From the NCBI RefSeq assembly GCF_002954725.1, contig NZ_MSCQ01000001.1, positions 1,007,604 through 1,071,603 on the forward strand: a stretch of DNA of 64,000 nt, read 5' to 3'. Shown piece after piece: positions 55,499 to 64,000 of the stretch. The translations under genes and the position numbers were made by a program. The stretch comes from Photobacterium phosphoreum (GTDB lineage Bacteria; Pseudomonadota; Gammaproteobacteria; Enterobacterales; Vibrionaceae). Numbering within the stretch: the stretch's first letter is position 1; every line of letters starts with the position of its first letter. Under the pieces are notes generated by a model that was given only the letters and a program-made list of their open reading frames with translations, was not told the origin of the DNA and ran no database searches.

Positions 55499-56242
55499 CT
55501 ATGGGATCGTTTTTATTGCTGAAGATGGTGTAGTCGTGTCTGTAGGAACATTCTCAGTGCTCGCCACAGGCAGCGGATTTGGTTGGGTTTTAATTAAAGG
55601 ATCAATAATTGGCTCTTTGGGTCCTAAGAATTTAGGCTGCACATGTAAGACAAATAAATCGATCATGGCTTTGACACGCGCAAAGACTTCTCGTACTCGA
55701 ATTTTAAAGCTAGCTACACCACGTTGAGGTTCTTTAACTGCTAAACAAGTAGCATTGATGTTGTAGTGATCAGCAATGAATAATGCCCGTTCACAATGAA
55801 ACTGCTGAGTAATAATCACAAAATGATTAGTATCAAAGACTTCTTTTGCGCGCACCACAGAATCAAGGGTACGAAAACCCGCATAATCGAGCACAATTTC
55901 ATCTTTAGCCACGCCAGCTTTTAATAAATCACGCTTCATTGTTCGAGGTTCATTATATGAACGATGTGCGTTATCACCACTGACTAAAAAAACATCAACC
56001 TTATGCTTTTTATAGAGGTCGATAGCGGCAGACATACGGTAGGTATAATAGGGATTAAGCGTTTTAGCAATATATTTACTGGTTCCCAAGACTAACCCGA
56101 CTTTATAAGCAGGTAGTTTTGCTGGGTCATGATATATCTGGCTTTCTGTTTGTGCTGAAACCCAACGATCAAGTAATAATAACGTAGCAACAAAGATGAT
56201 AAAAATAACTGCAGTAATGCGAATAATGTTGAGCAGTTTCAT
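55499..56242 (-). CDS. sanA: SanA-like DUF218 membrane protein
   Basis: A 247-residue protein with one N-terminal membrane helix (RITAVIFIIFVATLLLL) and a periplasmic DUF218 domain with GLVLGTSKY, FLVSGDNAHRSYNEP, DYAGFRTLDSVVRAKEVF and VIITQQFHCERALF. SanA in E. coli affects envelope permeability and vancomycin sensitivity at higher temperature. The C-terminal ~30 residues are Pro/Thr-rich and longer than in SanA. Single gene. Confidence 0.88.
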   Translation of the reverse strand: MKLLNIIRITAVIFIIFVATLLLLDRWVSAQTESQIYHDPAKLPAYKVGLVLGTSKYIAKTLNPYYTYRMSAAIDLYKKHKVDVFLVSGDNAHRSYNEPRTMKRDLLKAGVAKDEIVLDYAGFRTLDSVVRAKEVFDTNHFVIITQQFHCERALFIADHYNINATCLAVKEPQRGVASFKIRVREVFARVKAMIDLFVLHVQPKFLGPKEPIIDPLIKTQPNPLPVASTENVPTDTTTPSSAIKTIP

Positions 56243-56387
56243 ATTTATCCAAATTAAAAAATGTAATGCTTTATTAATATATTACCTTAATAAATTATAT
56301 TATTGTTCAAAAAAGCTAAAACGGAAGTACTAATAGAGAGAGTTTGTGGGTTTTGTGCACAAGTTCATGCATTAAAGCGCTTTAAAT

Positions 56388-56421
56388 AAAAAAATCCGAA
56401 GTATTTGCTAACACTTCGGAT
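56388..56421 (-). terminator. Intrinsic terminator
   Basis: On the minus strand ATCCGAAGT / ACTTCGGAT followed by seven T residues, directly after maeA. Confidence 0.88.
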
Positions 56422-56444
56422 GTTAAAAGCAGCTTAACGCTTAA

Positions 56445-58133
56445 TTAGAATGAAGTACGTTTGTAACGACGATAGTCTGATTGCCAGAAGTTAGCGTCGA
56501 TTTTTTCACGAATACGTTCATCTGAATTTTTAGGTGCTTTGTGTTGTTCTACGGCTTTCTTAGCGACAGCAAAAGCAATTTTGCGTGATACTTTTTGAAT
56601 TTCTTCAAGACCAGGTAATAATGGACCTTCACCATGAATGGCTAATGGTGAGCATTCAGCTAACGCACGGCTACTTTCCATCAACATTTCGCTGGTGACA
56701 CGACGAGCATTAACAGCCAATACGCCTAAGCCAATACCTGGGAAAATGTAGCTATTATTACATTGAACAATCGGGTAGGTTTTACCTTCATAAACAACAG
56801 GATCAAACGGTGAACCTGTCGCGACCAATGCATTACCTTCTGTCCAATGAATCAAATCAAACGGTGTTGCTTCAACACGACTGGTTGGATTTGATAGTGG
56901 GAAGATAATAGGGCGTGGGCAGTGAGCGTACATTTCACGGATCACTTCTTCGCTGAATAATCCTGGTACACCAGAAACACCAATTAATACGGTTGGTTTA
57001 GCATTACGCATAACATCAAATAATGAAATGTTGTTATCCGATAGTTCCCAATCTTTAATGTTGGTGTTCTTTTGGATTAATGCTTGTTGGAAGTTGAGTA
57101 GGTTAGGCATGTTCTCAACTAATAAGCCCCAACGATCCACCATAAATACTTGGCTACGTGCTTGTGCGTCGGTAATACCATCAGCAACCATTTGCGCGAT
57201 AATCGCTTCAGCAATACCACAACCAGCAGAGCCAGCGCCTAAGAAAGTAACGCGTTGATCTGATAACTTAGTGCCAGCTGCTTTACATGCTGCTAATAAT
57301 GAACCGACCGTAACAGCCGCAGTACCTTGAATATCATCATTAAAACAACAAACTTTATCTTTGTAACGTTCAAGTAATGGCATCGCATTTTTTTGAGCAA
57401 AATCTTCAAATTGAATTAATGCTTCAGGCCAACGGTGCTTCACTGCTTGAATAAAGTCATCGACAAAATTGTCATACTCAGTGCCCGTAATACGGGTATG
57501 ACGCCAACCCATGTACATAGGATCAGATAAACGTTGTGGATTATTGGTACCTACATCAAGTACAACAGGTAAAGTGTAAGCTGGGCTAATACCACCACAA
57601 GCAGTATAAAGAGACAGTTTACCAATTGGGATGCCCATGCCGCCGATACCTTGGTCGCCTAAACCAAGAATACGTTCGCCATCAGTGACCACAATGACTT
57701 TAACATTTTGACGAGATGCATTATTTAGCATGTCATCAATACGGTCGCGGTTAGGGTAAGAGATGAAAAGACCACGACCACGACGGTAGATATTTGAGAA
57801 ATCTTCACAGGCAGAGCCAACGGTTGGCGTATAAATGATCGGCATCATTTCTGTAATGTGATTCTCTACCAAACGATAGAAAAGCGTTTCATTAGTGTCT
57901 TGGATATTGCGTAAGTAAATATGCTTATCCATATCGTTATCGAATTTCTGATATTGCTGATAAGCACGCTCAGTCTGCTCTTCGATTGATTCGATAGCTT
58001 CTGGCAGAAGACCTTCTAGATTGAAGAACATGCGTTCTTCAACAGAGAATGCGCTGCCTTTATTTAGCAGTGGCGTCTCAAGAAGTATTGGGCCAGCGTA
58101 GGGAATGTATAGAGGTCTTTTATTGTTGTTCAT
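56445..58133 (-). CDS. maeA: NAD-dependent malic enzyme
   Basis: A 562-residue enzyme converting malate to pyruvate and CO2 with NAD reduction. Family features: FYRLVENH with the substrate tyrosine region, [73 protein letters not shown], and the dinucleotide loop [15 protein letters not shown]. The length fits MaeA (~565), not the longer MaeB. The ATG at 58133 ([15 protein letters not shown]) agrees with homologues; the upstream in-frame ATG adds 16 residues. Confidence 0.94.
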   Translation of the reverse strand: MNNNKRPLYIPYAGPILLETPLLNKGSAFSVEERMFFNLEGLLPEAIESIEEQTERAYQQYQKFDNDMDKHIYLRNIQDTNETLFYRLVENHITEMMPIIYTPTVGSACEDFSNIYRRGRGLFISYPNRDRIDDMLNNASRQNVKVIVVTDGERILGLGDQGIGGMGIPIGKLSLYTACGGISPAYTLPVVLDVGTNNPQRLSDPMYMGWRHTRITGTEYDNFVDDFIQAVKHRWPEALIQFEDFAQKNAMPLLERYKDKVCCFNDDIQGTAAVTVGSLLAACKAAGTKLSDQRVTFLGAGSAGCGIAEAIIAQMVADGITDAQARSQVFMVDRWGLLVENMPNLLNFQQALIQKNTNIKDWELSDNNISLFDVMRNAKPTVLIGVSGVPGLFSEEVIREMYAHCPRPIIFPLSNPTSRVEATPFDLIHWTEGNALVATGSPFDPVVYEGKTYPIVQCNNSYIFPGIGLGVLAVNARRVTSEMLMESSRALAECSPLAIHGEGPLLPGLEEIQKVSRKIAFAVAKKAVEQHKAPKNSDERIREKIDANFWQSDYRRYKRTSF

Positions 58134-58320
58134 ACGATAAACTCTGTTGCGATTAGCCAGAAAAAGGGCTGAGAATTTCAATTCTGCTAATGCTAGAACT
58201 TCATCGTTGATAATTCAAAGGGTAGAGTGATTTATTTCGAGAAAACGATCATATTTCTGATGTTTATTTTATTAATAAGTGATTTTTTGGCGATTTTTTG
58301 CAATAAATTATCGTTTTATA

Positions 58321-58350
58321 AAATAAAAGCCCTTTAATAAGAGCTTTGTT
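58321..58350 (-). terminator. Possible intrinsic terminator after menB
   Basis: On the minus strand AAGCTCTT / AGGGCTTTTATTTT, with one mismatch and an interrupted T-tract. Weak. Confidence 0.4.
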
Positions 58351-58418
58351 TGATTTGTGCATTAGTCGCAAATTACCACTGTAACGTGATTAGTTTGTTT
58401 CCGTTTTTATTACTGAGA

Positions 58419-59315
58419 TCAATAATGCCAAGGGAACTTACTGAAATCTTGATCACGTTTTTCTAAGAAAGCATCACGACCTTCTTTAGCTTCTTCTGAT
58501 GCATAAGCTAAACGGGTTGCTTCACCTGCAAATAATTGCTGACCAACCAGACCATCATCTGGCAAGTTAAAGCCGTATTTAAGCATCCGCATTGCTGTTG
58601 GGGATTTACTGTTAATTTCTTTCGCCCAACGTAGTGCTTCTTCTTCAAGCTCAAAGTGATCAACCGCTTTGTTAACCATACCCATGTCATAAGCTTCTTG
58701 AGCGCTGTAGTTAAAACCACAGAAGAAGATTTCACGTGCACGTTTTTGACCAATCATTTTGGCTAAATAGGCAGAGCCATAGCCAGAGTCAAATGAAGCA
58801 ACATCAGGGTCTGTTTGTTTAAATACCGCATGCTGTTTAGAAGCAAGGGTTAAATCACAAACAACATGTAAGCTATGACCACCGCCAACAGCCCAACCCG
58901 GAACAACCGCAATAACGACTTTTGGCATAAAACGAATGAGACGTTGTACTTCAAGAATATGTAAGCGGCCCATACGTGCAATATCAGGAGTGCCACCGTC
59001 TGTGCCTTCGTACTTGTAGCCATCTTTACCACGGACACGTTGATCGCCACCTGATGAGAAAGACCACTGTCCTTTATGAGATGGACCATTACCGGTAATT
59101 AATACACAACCTACATCTGACCATTGACGAGCGTGATCAAGCGCGGTGTAAAGTTCATCGACAGTTTTAGGACGAAAGGCATTTAAGCAATCAGGACGAT
59201 CAATGGCAATACGTACTGTTCCATGCGCTTTAGCACGATGGTAAGTGATATCTTCAAAGTTAAAGCCCGGAACGGCTTCCCATAATTCAGGGTTAAAAAT
59301 GGTTTTGCTAGTCAT
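58419..59315 (-). CDS. menB: 1,4-dihydroxy-2-naphthoyl-CoA synthase
   Basis: A 298-residue crotonase-fold enzyme closing the naphthoate ring in menaquinone synthesis. Characteristic are RPDCLNAFRPKTVDEL, the MenB-specific SFSSGGDQRVRGKDGY, VPGWAVGGGHSLHVVCDLTLAS (oxyanion hole) and TDPDVASFDSGYGSAYLAKM. It is ~13 residues longer than E. coli MenB at the N-terminus. No other men gene is within this window; E. coli keeps menB inside a men operon. Menaquinone would suit the anaerobic enzymes seen elsewhere here. Confidence 0.93.
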   Translation of the reverse strand: MTSKTIFNPELWEAVPGFNFEDITYHRAKAHGTVRIAIDRPDCLNAFRPKTVDELYTALDHARQWSDVGCVLITGNGPSHKGQWSFSSGGDQRVRGKDGYKYEGTDGGTPDIARMGRLHILEVQRLIRFMPKVVIAVVPGWAVGGGHSLHVVCDLTLASKQHAVFKQTDPDVASFDSGYGSAYLAKMIGQKRAREIFFCGFNYSAQEAYDMGMVNKAVDHFELEEEALRWAKEINSKSPTAMRMLKYGFNLPDDGLVGQQLFAGEATRLAYASEEAKEGRDAFLEKRDQDFSKFPWHY

Positions 59316-59513
59316 ACGGCACAGCCTCCATAAGTTGATGCTGTAAGGCTAGGGAGTTACAGCAAAAAGTCAATTATTGTGGAGATAAACTGACATATTT
59401 ATTGAAATTAACTAATGATTGTTTATGGAATCAGCAACTATAACGGCTGTACGATGACAACATTGCTGAATATTGTCACAATGACAGAGTCAGAATCAGT
59501 AATAGATTGAATT

Positions 59514-61913
59514 ATGTACTCTTCACTACCTATCGATAGAATTAAGTCCGATTTTTTAGCAGCATTATCTCAGCAACATATTGTGGTTGAGGCTGAAACC
59601 GGTTCAGGAAAATCAACCCGTTTACCCTTGTGGGCTGCGGAATTAGGTCGCGTGTTGGTGGTTGAACCACGGCGGGTAGCTTGTACTTCGTTAGCCGAAT
59701 ATCTCACTACAACCATTACTAATCCCCAGCAGATATCCGTTGGCTATGCGATCCGTTTTGAACAACATTTTGATGCCGATACTCAAGTGGTCTTTGCGAC
59801 ACCGGGGGTTGCATTACGTTGGTTAAGTGATGATCAGTTAGCTTTGTTTGATACGGTGATCATTGATGAATTTCATGAACGTCGTTGGGATACTGATTTA
59901 CTGTTAGCATTATTAAAACAACGTCAAAGTCATCGCTTGGTGGCAACATCCGCCACCATGGATAGCCAACGGTTAGTTGAGTATTTAGAGGCGACTCATT
60001 TGTATGCGACAGAGCGTAATTTCATGGTGGATGTTTATCATCATGCAACTGATACCCAAACCATGCCTAGTGATGATCGTCTAGATCAACGGATCGTTAA
60101 ATTAGTCAGTCAGCACTATGCTGATCATCAAGATGTATTAGTATTTTTACCGGGCAGAAAAGAAATAACGGCAGCCACGCAAGCATTGAGTCGTTATTTT
60201 GCTGATGGCATTGCTGCTGATGAAATCGATGTGATCCCACTGCATGCTTCTGTTACTGATAATGAACGTCAACGGGCATTAACCGCAAGCAGCAAGCAAC
60301 GTATTATTTTAGCCACTAATGTTGCTGAAACATCGCTGACTATTCCCGGTGTGACGTTAATTATTGATTCAGGATTAGAACGCCGTACCCACCAGCGCAA
60401 TGGTCGTACGGTGTTATCACTGCATGCAATTTCAAAAGCGAGTGCTGAGCAGCGTAAAGGGCGCGCTGGTCGTGTGAAAGATGGCGTTTGTTTACGTTTA
60501 TACGGTAAAGCAGCACCGTTGGAACGGTTAACACCCGCAGAATTACAACGTGAAGAGTTAGTTGAACCCTATTTGGCGGCTTTATGTTGTGATGCCAAAT
60601 TTTCACAATTAACATTTATTGACTCTTTGCCAGAAAAGACCTTGGCGAGTGCATTTCAGACATTGCAAACCATGAAAGCTGTTACTGATGATGAAGTGGT
60701 GACTGATTATGGGCGGCAGCTATATCAACTCCCGATTGATACGTTATTTGCCCATTTGATTACCGCAATGCCTGAACGTCGTCATCAAGAAGCCATGGTT
60801 GATTTAGCGGCAGCATTATCTATTCCACAAAAACTGTGGCAGCCACCTAAATCAGAGCAAGACCAGCAAGCATTGTTTTTATGGCTAGGGCAGCAATATT
60901 GCGATGCGACCGCGTTAATTAAAATCGTTCGAGCTGATGTCGTGCCCGAATGGTTAACCGTTGATGACAATATGCGCGCAGAAGCACGATTATTAGCCGC
61001 CAAAATGCGAGAAGTGTTGCAATTACCACAACTTGAGGCGGCAAGTGCATTTCGTCGCCAACCGTGGATAGAGGCTGTCATTACCGCAGTGCCTGAACTT
61101 GTTTATGTGCGTCGAGAGCGACGTCGGCAAGCATTAGGTAATGGCTTTAATGAAGTAACGTTAAGCCGTGATACGTTATTTGGTATTGAACATGAGCAAG
61201 TATCAGATGCCGCAGTGGTATTTGACCAATTTGCATTACCCGGTAAGGGCATTAAGCAAAACCTAGTCTTAGCCACGTGCATTGCACCTGTGACGCTGTC
61301 ACAAATAGTAGCGCTTGATCTCGGTGAAAACCAGCAAGGACAAACCACTGAAACCAGTGCGGGTCATTTTCAAACCGCAATTGAACGAATTTATGCAGGA
61401 CGAGTGATTGATACCCAATGGCAAGATGTCAGTGGTGATGCGGCAGGTACTGCGATTGTCGATTTGATTTTAGCTAATGAAGTATTAACAGGGCTAGCGG
61501 CACGCTTAACCATTGATATTCACCAATGGAATTTATATTTAGCGTTAGGGCGTTATCAAGCCGATATTTGTCAGCGAGCACCGGAAACGGTTGATGTCGT
61601 TGTGTGGTTATCACAGCAGATTACCGATCTTGGAATAGAAACGATTGACGATATTGCTTTGTTCAGTGCTGAAGATTTTGTGTTTGATGGTATCCCTGAT
61701 TGGGAACGTGAAGAGTTCGATAATCAATACCCGCACAGTGTGGGTTTAAATGATTTTGAGATGCGGATTGAATATCAGATCAGCCGAAAAACCGTGATTG
61801 CACACTATCTTCAGGGTAATCGTAAGCAAGATCCAAAGCGGTGGGAGCTACCACGTTGGCAAGGATGGCGCATTAAATATAAGAAAGCGAGTCGTATCAT
61901 AGATATTCATTAA
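59514..61913 (+). CDS. HrpB-like DEAH-type ATP-dependent helicase
   Basis: A 799-residue superfamily 2 RNA helicase. Motif I is AETGSGKST (27-35), motif Ia EPRRVA, motif II DEFH (IIDEFHERRWD), motif III SATMD, motif V ATNVAETSLTIPGV and motif VI QRKGRAGRVKDG. After the two RecA domains come HA2-like helical and HrpB C-terminal domains. E. coli HrpB is 809-824 residues, so this is the full-length range. Its RNA target is unknown. It stands alone with a hairpin after it. Confidence 0.88.
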   Translation: MYSSLPIDRIKSDFLAALSQQHIVVEAETGSGKSTRLPLWAAELGRVLVVEPRRVACTSLAEYLTTTITNPQQISVGYAIRFEQHFDADTQVVFATPGVALRWLSDDQLALFDTVIIDEFHERRWDTDLLLALLKQRQSHRLVATSATMDSQRLVEYLEATHLYATERNFMVDVYHHATDTQTMPSDDRLDQRIVKLVSQHYADHQDVLVFLPGRKEITAATQALSRYFADGIAADEIDVIPLHASVTDNERQRALTASSKQRIILATNVAETSLTIPGVTLIIDSGLERRTHQRNGRTVLSLHAISKASAEQRKGRAGRVKDGVCLRLYGKAAPLERLTPAELQREELVEPYLAALCCDAKFSQLTFIDSLPEKTLASAFQTLQTMKAVTDDEVVTDYGRQLYQLPIDTLFAHLITAMPERRHQEAMVDLAAALSIPQKLWQPPKSEQDQQALFLWLGQQYCDATALIKIVRADVVPEWLTVDDNMRAEARLLAAKMREVLQLPQLEAASAFRRQPWIEAVITAVPELVYVRRERRRQALGNGFNEVTLSRDTLFGIEHEQVSDAAVVFDQFALPGKGIKQNLVLATCIAPVTLSQIVALDLGENQQGQTTETSAGHFQTAIERIYAGRVIDTQWQDVSGDAAGTAIVDLILANEVLTGLAARLTIDIHQWNLYLALGRYQADICQRAPETVDVVVWLSQQITDLGIETIDDIALFSAEDFVFDGIPDWEREEFDNQYPHSVGLNDFEMRIEYQISRKTVIAHYLQGNRKQDPKRWELPRWQGWRIKYKKASRIIDIH

Positions 61914-61952
61914 AAGAGAGAGATAATATTATCTAATTGATATGTATAAAAA

Positions 61953-61987
61953 TAACCACGGTAGTGAAAATCTACCGTGGTATTGTT
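61953..61987 (+). terminator. Probable terminator
   Basis: AACCACGGTAG / CTACCGTGGT stem; the T-tract is poor (ATTGTTTGG). Confidence 0.5.
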
Positions 61988-62030
61988 TGGTTTAGCGGAA
62001 GTGGTCAAGTAAAACTGGCGACGACTTAAA

Positions 62031-62486
62031 TTATGACGCTAATTTACCTGCATTGAGTTTTGCGCGGATATATTCAGGATGATCTAAATAGATCAAGTCA
62101 GACACCTGTCTGATCACTGCTTCCTCTAAAGGATCAATCACACCGTCGGCATAGGCCACTTGCCACATCGCTTCGATTAATTGGTAACGTTGCGGTTGTG
62201 ATAATTCACGTAACTTATTAGTGAACTCATACAAAGAAACTGCTTTCTGGCTTTGCTCTTGTGCTTGGCTCAGTAATATTGTTGCTTGTTCTTCTGTGGT
62301 ATCAAGTAGTTTAATGAGCAGTTGCGTTTTCGCTTGTTCTTCGCGTGGGTCACGATCATGATCGGCATTAGCTACTTCACAAAGCAGTGAAGCCATCGCT
62401 AAATGAAGTGTTGGGGTATCAACAGCGCCCGCACTTGCACTTTCATTCATAACTTGTCTAAACAAAGTTCGTAATGTTGAAAACAT
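62031..62486 (-). CDS. TerB-like (tellurite-resistance TerB family) protein
   Basis: A 151-residue all-helical protein of the TerB/DjlA-N fold. The acidic metal-binding signature is present twice, as expected: ANADHDRDPREEQ and AYADGVIDPLEE. Many such proteins have nothing to do with tellurite; the role is unknown. It is next to the ZntB-type gene on the same strand (104 bases between), but with no sign of an operon. Confidence 0.85.
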   Translation of the reverse strand: MFSTLRTLFRQVMNESASAGAVDTPTLHLAMASLLCEVANADHDRDPREEQAKTQLLIKLLDTTEEQATILLSQAQEQSQKAVSLYEFTNKLRELSQPQRYQLIEAMWQVAYADGVIDPLEEAVIRQVSDLIYLDHPEYIRAKLNAGKLAS

Positions 62487-62590
62487 TGTGGCCCTTATTT
62501 TGATGATAATTGCGTATAACTAACGATTAAGTTTATAACGATATGCGATATAAATAACAGTCGCTAAATATACGTTTGCAGTTTTATATG

Positions 62591-63565
62591 TTAAATCCAT
62601 TTTCGTCGATAGAAGAGCGCCAGCTGTAGCATTAATACCCCGACTAATAATCCACAGAAAATTGAAAAAGATAAATGATCTTCTGCACCTGGAATACCAT
62701 CAAGGTTGACACCAAATAAGCCAGTTAAAAAACCGAGCGGTAAGAAGACGGTGGTAATAAGCGAGAGGAAATATAAACGTTGATTTAATGTTTCAGATTG
62801 CAAACTCATTAATTCTTCTTGAGTGACATTTGCTCGCTCACGAATTGCATTAAGATCATCAAGCGCATGGCTTATTTTTTCATTTACTTCGTGGATTTTT
62901 TGACGCTCAACTAAAGACAGTAACGGTGTCTCGATAGTGATTAACTTCGCTAATGCATCGCGTTGAGGTGTGATGTAATGCCGTAAGCGAACAGTTTCAC
63001 GGCGTAACACTGCAATGTTGTTACGGAGATTAATATCACTCTCTGTCATTACTTGATCTTCAAGCTTTGTCAATTGCTCGTCAAGGGTATCGATGACCTT
63101 CAGTTTATGGCTAGCAAGATGATCGCATAAACTTAAAATAAAGTTACCAATAGAGGTTGGGCCAAAGCCACCGTCAATATGAGCCGCTATACGTGAGATA
63201 GCTATAACAGGTTTATTTGACGTTGTAATAATAAGGCTTTTGGTAAAATAACAGCGAATAGATAGCATCTGATCTGAGAGTTTACCTTGCGCATTTTTAT
63301 CAATGTCGACACCGCGTAATGCTAAAAAAAAGCCATCTTTAGTTTGATTTAATCGAGGGCGGTCATGATCGTTAAGTAATGCGTCTTTTTCAATGTCAGG
63401 TAAATGACTTTGTTGTATCCATTGTTGTGTTTGTGGCTGAGTGAAGTCGAGATGTAGCCAAAGTAAGCCATCATCGGGTTGCCAATTATTAATCTTATCA
63501 AGGGTCAGTACTTGTTTGGGATGATCGCCATTGAGTAGATAACAGTAAGCAAAGCAATTTGGCAT
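62591..63565 (-). CDS. zntB: ZntB-type CorA-family transporter
   Basis: A 324-residue pentamer-forming divalent-cation transporter: large cytoplasmic N-terminal domain, long helix, then two membrane helices at the C-terminus. The pore loop is FGVNLDGIPGAEDH, with GVN as ZntB proteins have, not the GMN of CorA. This favours Zn2+/proton transport over Mg2+. The ATG at 63565 (MPNCFAYCYLL) has AAGGGA eight bases upstream and is preferred to an ATG at 63589. Confidence 0.86.
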   Translation of the reverse strand: MPNCFAYCYLLNGDHPKQVLTLDKINNWQPDDGLLWLHLDFTQPQTQQWIQQSHLPDIEKDALLNDHDRPRLNQTKDGFFLALRGVDIDKNAQGKLSDQMLSIRCYFTKSLIITTSNKPVIAISRIAAHIDGGFGPTSIGNFILSLCDHLASHKLKVIDTLDEQLTKLEDQVMTESDINLRNNIAVLRRETVRLRHYITPQRDALAKLITIETPLLSLVERQKIHEVNEKISHALDDLNAIRERANVTQEELMSLQSETLNQRLYFLSLITTVFLPLGFLTGLFGVNLDGIPGAEDHLSFSIFCGLLVGVLMLQLALFYRRKWI

Positions 63566-63689
63566 GAGGGTTCCCTTTAATAGCATCAAGTACTTAAGTG
63601 TTATTGATTTTATAACTATAAGCTTAACCGATATAGGTCATCGATAGAAAATAAAATACATAATGTTGATTGATTCTAGGGTTCAGTGC

Positions 63690-64000
63690 TCAAGATTTGT
63701 TCTGAAAGTGATCTCTAAATTGACGCGGGCTAAAAGAACTCCATATTTTAAAGCGAGTGCTAAAATTGGTGGGATTAGGGTAACCACAAAAATCACTAAC
63801 ATGCTGAATTGGCCATGAGGTGGTAGTTAATAAACCTGCGGCATGTTCCATTCGCAAATGTGTTAACCGTGCCATTGGCGCATGGTGATAATATTGCTGA
63901 CATAAACGATGTAAATGTGGTTCAGAGCAAGGATACAGTGCTGCCAGATCTTTGACTTTCCACGGATGATGTAATTGTTGTTTAGCTTGTTGAAAGACAT
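63690..64000 (-). CDS. AraC-family transcriptional regulator, C-terminal part
   Basis: An open frame that runs off the right edge of the window, so the 5' end is missing. The visible ~100 residues hold both helix-turn-helix units of an AraC DNA-binding domain: WKVKDLAALYPCSEPHLHRLCQQY, then WPIQHVSDFCGYPNPTNFSTRFKIW and the family ending SPRQFRDHF. The effector domain and target genes cannot be seen. Confidence 0.85.
   Translation of the reverse strand, partial: VFQQAKQQLHHPWKVKDLAALYPCSEPHLHRLCQQYYHHAPMARLTHLRMEHAAGLLTTTSWPIQHVSDFCGYPNPTNFSTRFKIWSSFSPRQFRDHFQNKS

Overview
The window reads as a low-GC gammaproteobacterial chromosome, most likely a marine Vibrionaceae of the Photobacterium type. 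This is inferred from gene content (yjjI/yjjW, moeA-moeB divergent from folE, selO, sanA, a pmrCAB-like operon, a TerC gene behind a manganese riboswitch, paired YcbB-type L,D-transpeptidases), not from a database match. No rRNA, tRNA or CRISPR array was seen.

Layout. Positions 1-9.7 kb are accessory. They hold a DUF4365 nuclease-like protein that may act in defence, the truncated 3' end of a phage-type integrase, and a row of small cargo genes on the + strand: esterase, Asp/Glu racemase, GNAT acetyltransferase, L,D-transpeptidase, GFA/CENP-V protein, and an HTH-YhfG/Fic toxin-antitoxin pair. Six copies of a short repeat (left end GGACACCCATAA, core GAGAGCGATAGGGCAT) lie between them. A seventh, shorter copy lies at 15.06 kb behind a HAD gene. 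Two cargo genes are preceded by sequence resembling the 3' end of Vibrio integron attC sites, so part of this block may descend from integron cassettes.

9.7-19 kb is mostly transport and regulation: an NAD(P)-binding protein behind a strong Fur-box candidate, a DAACS symporter, an EamA exporter, SulP, and a divergent MFS/LysR pair. 19.5-23 kb couples an NhaC-type antiporter to a molybdopterin oxidoreductase (1-base overlap). 23-26.8 kb is an eptA-response regulator-sensor kinase operon with a textbook PmrA box. 27-32.2 kb holds a DUF3332 lipoprotein, class I aldolase, a K+ channel-like protein, a secreted protein with a hexanucleotide repeat, and a small repeat protein. 32-41 kb is core metabolism and housekeeping: metC, gpmA, selO, cfa, a CvfB-like protein and a glutaredoxin.

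40.5-50 kb carries molybdenum-cofactor genes moeA/moeB, folE, a LysR gene beside the yjjI-yjjW glycyl-radical pair, and a second YcbB-type L,D-transpeptidase. 50-56 kb has a HAD phosphatase, the terC/alx-like gene with its yybP-ykoY riboswitch and terminator, about 1.1 kb of sparse DNA with gene remnants, a DASS transporter and sanA. 56-64 kb has the NAD malic enzyme, a menB with no other men gene in view, an HrpB-like helicase, a TerB-like protein, a ZntB-type transporter and a partial AraC regulator at the right edge.

Together, moeA/moeB would supply the cofactor of the 20.9 kb oxidoreductase, and the eptA operon and the two L,D-transpeptidases all act on the cell envelope.
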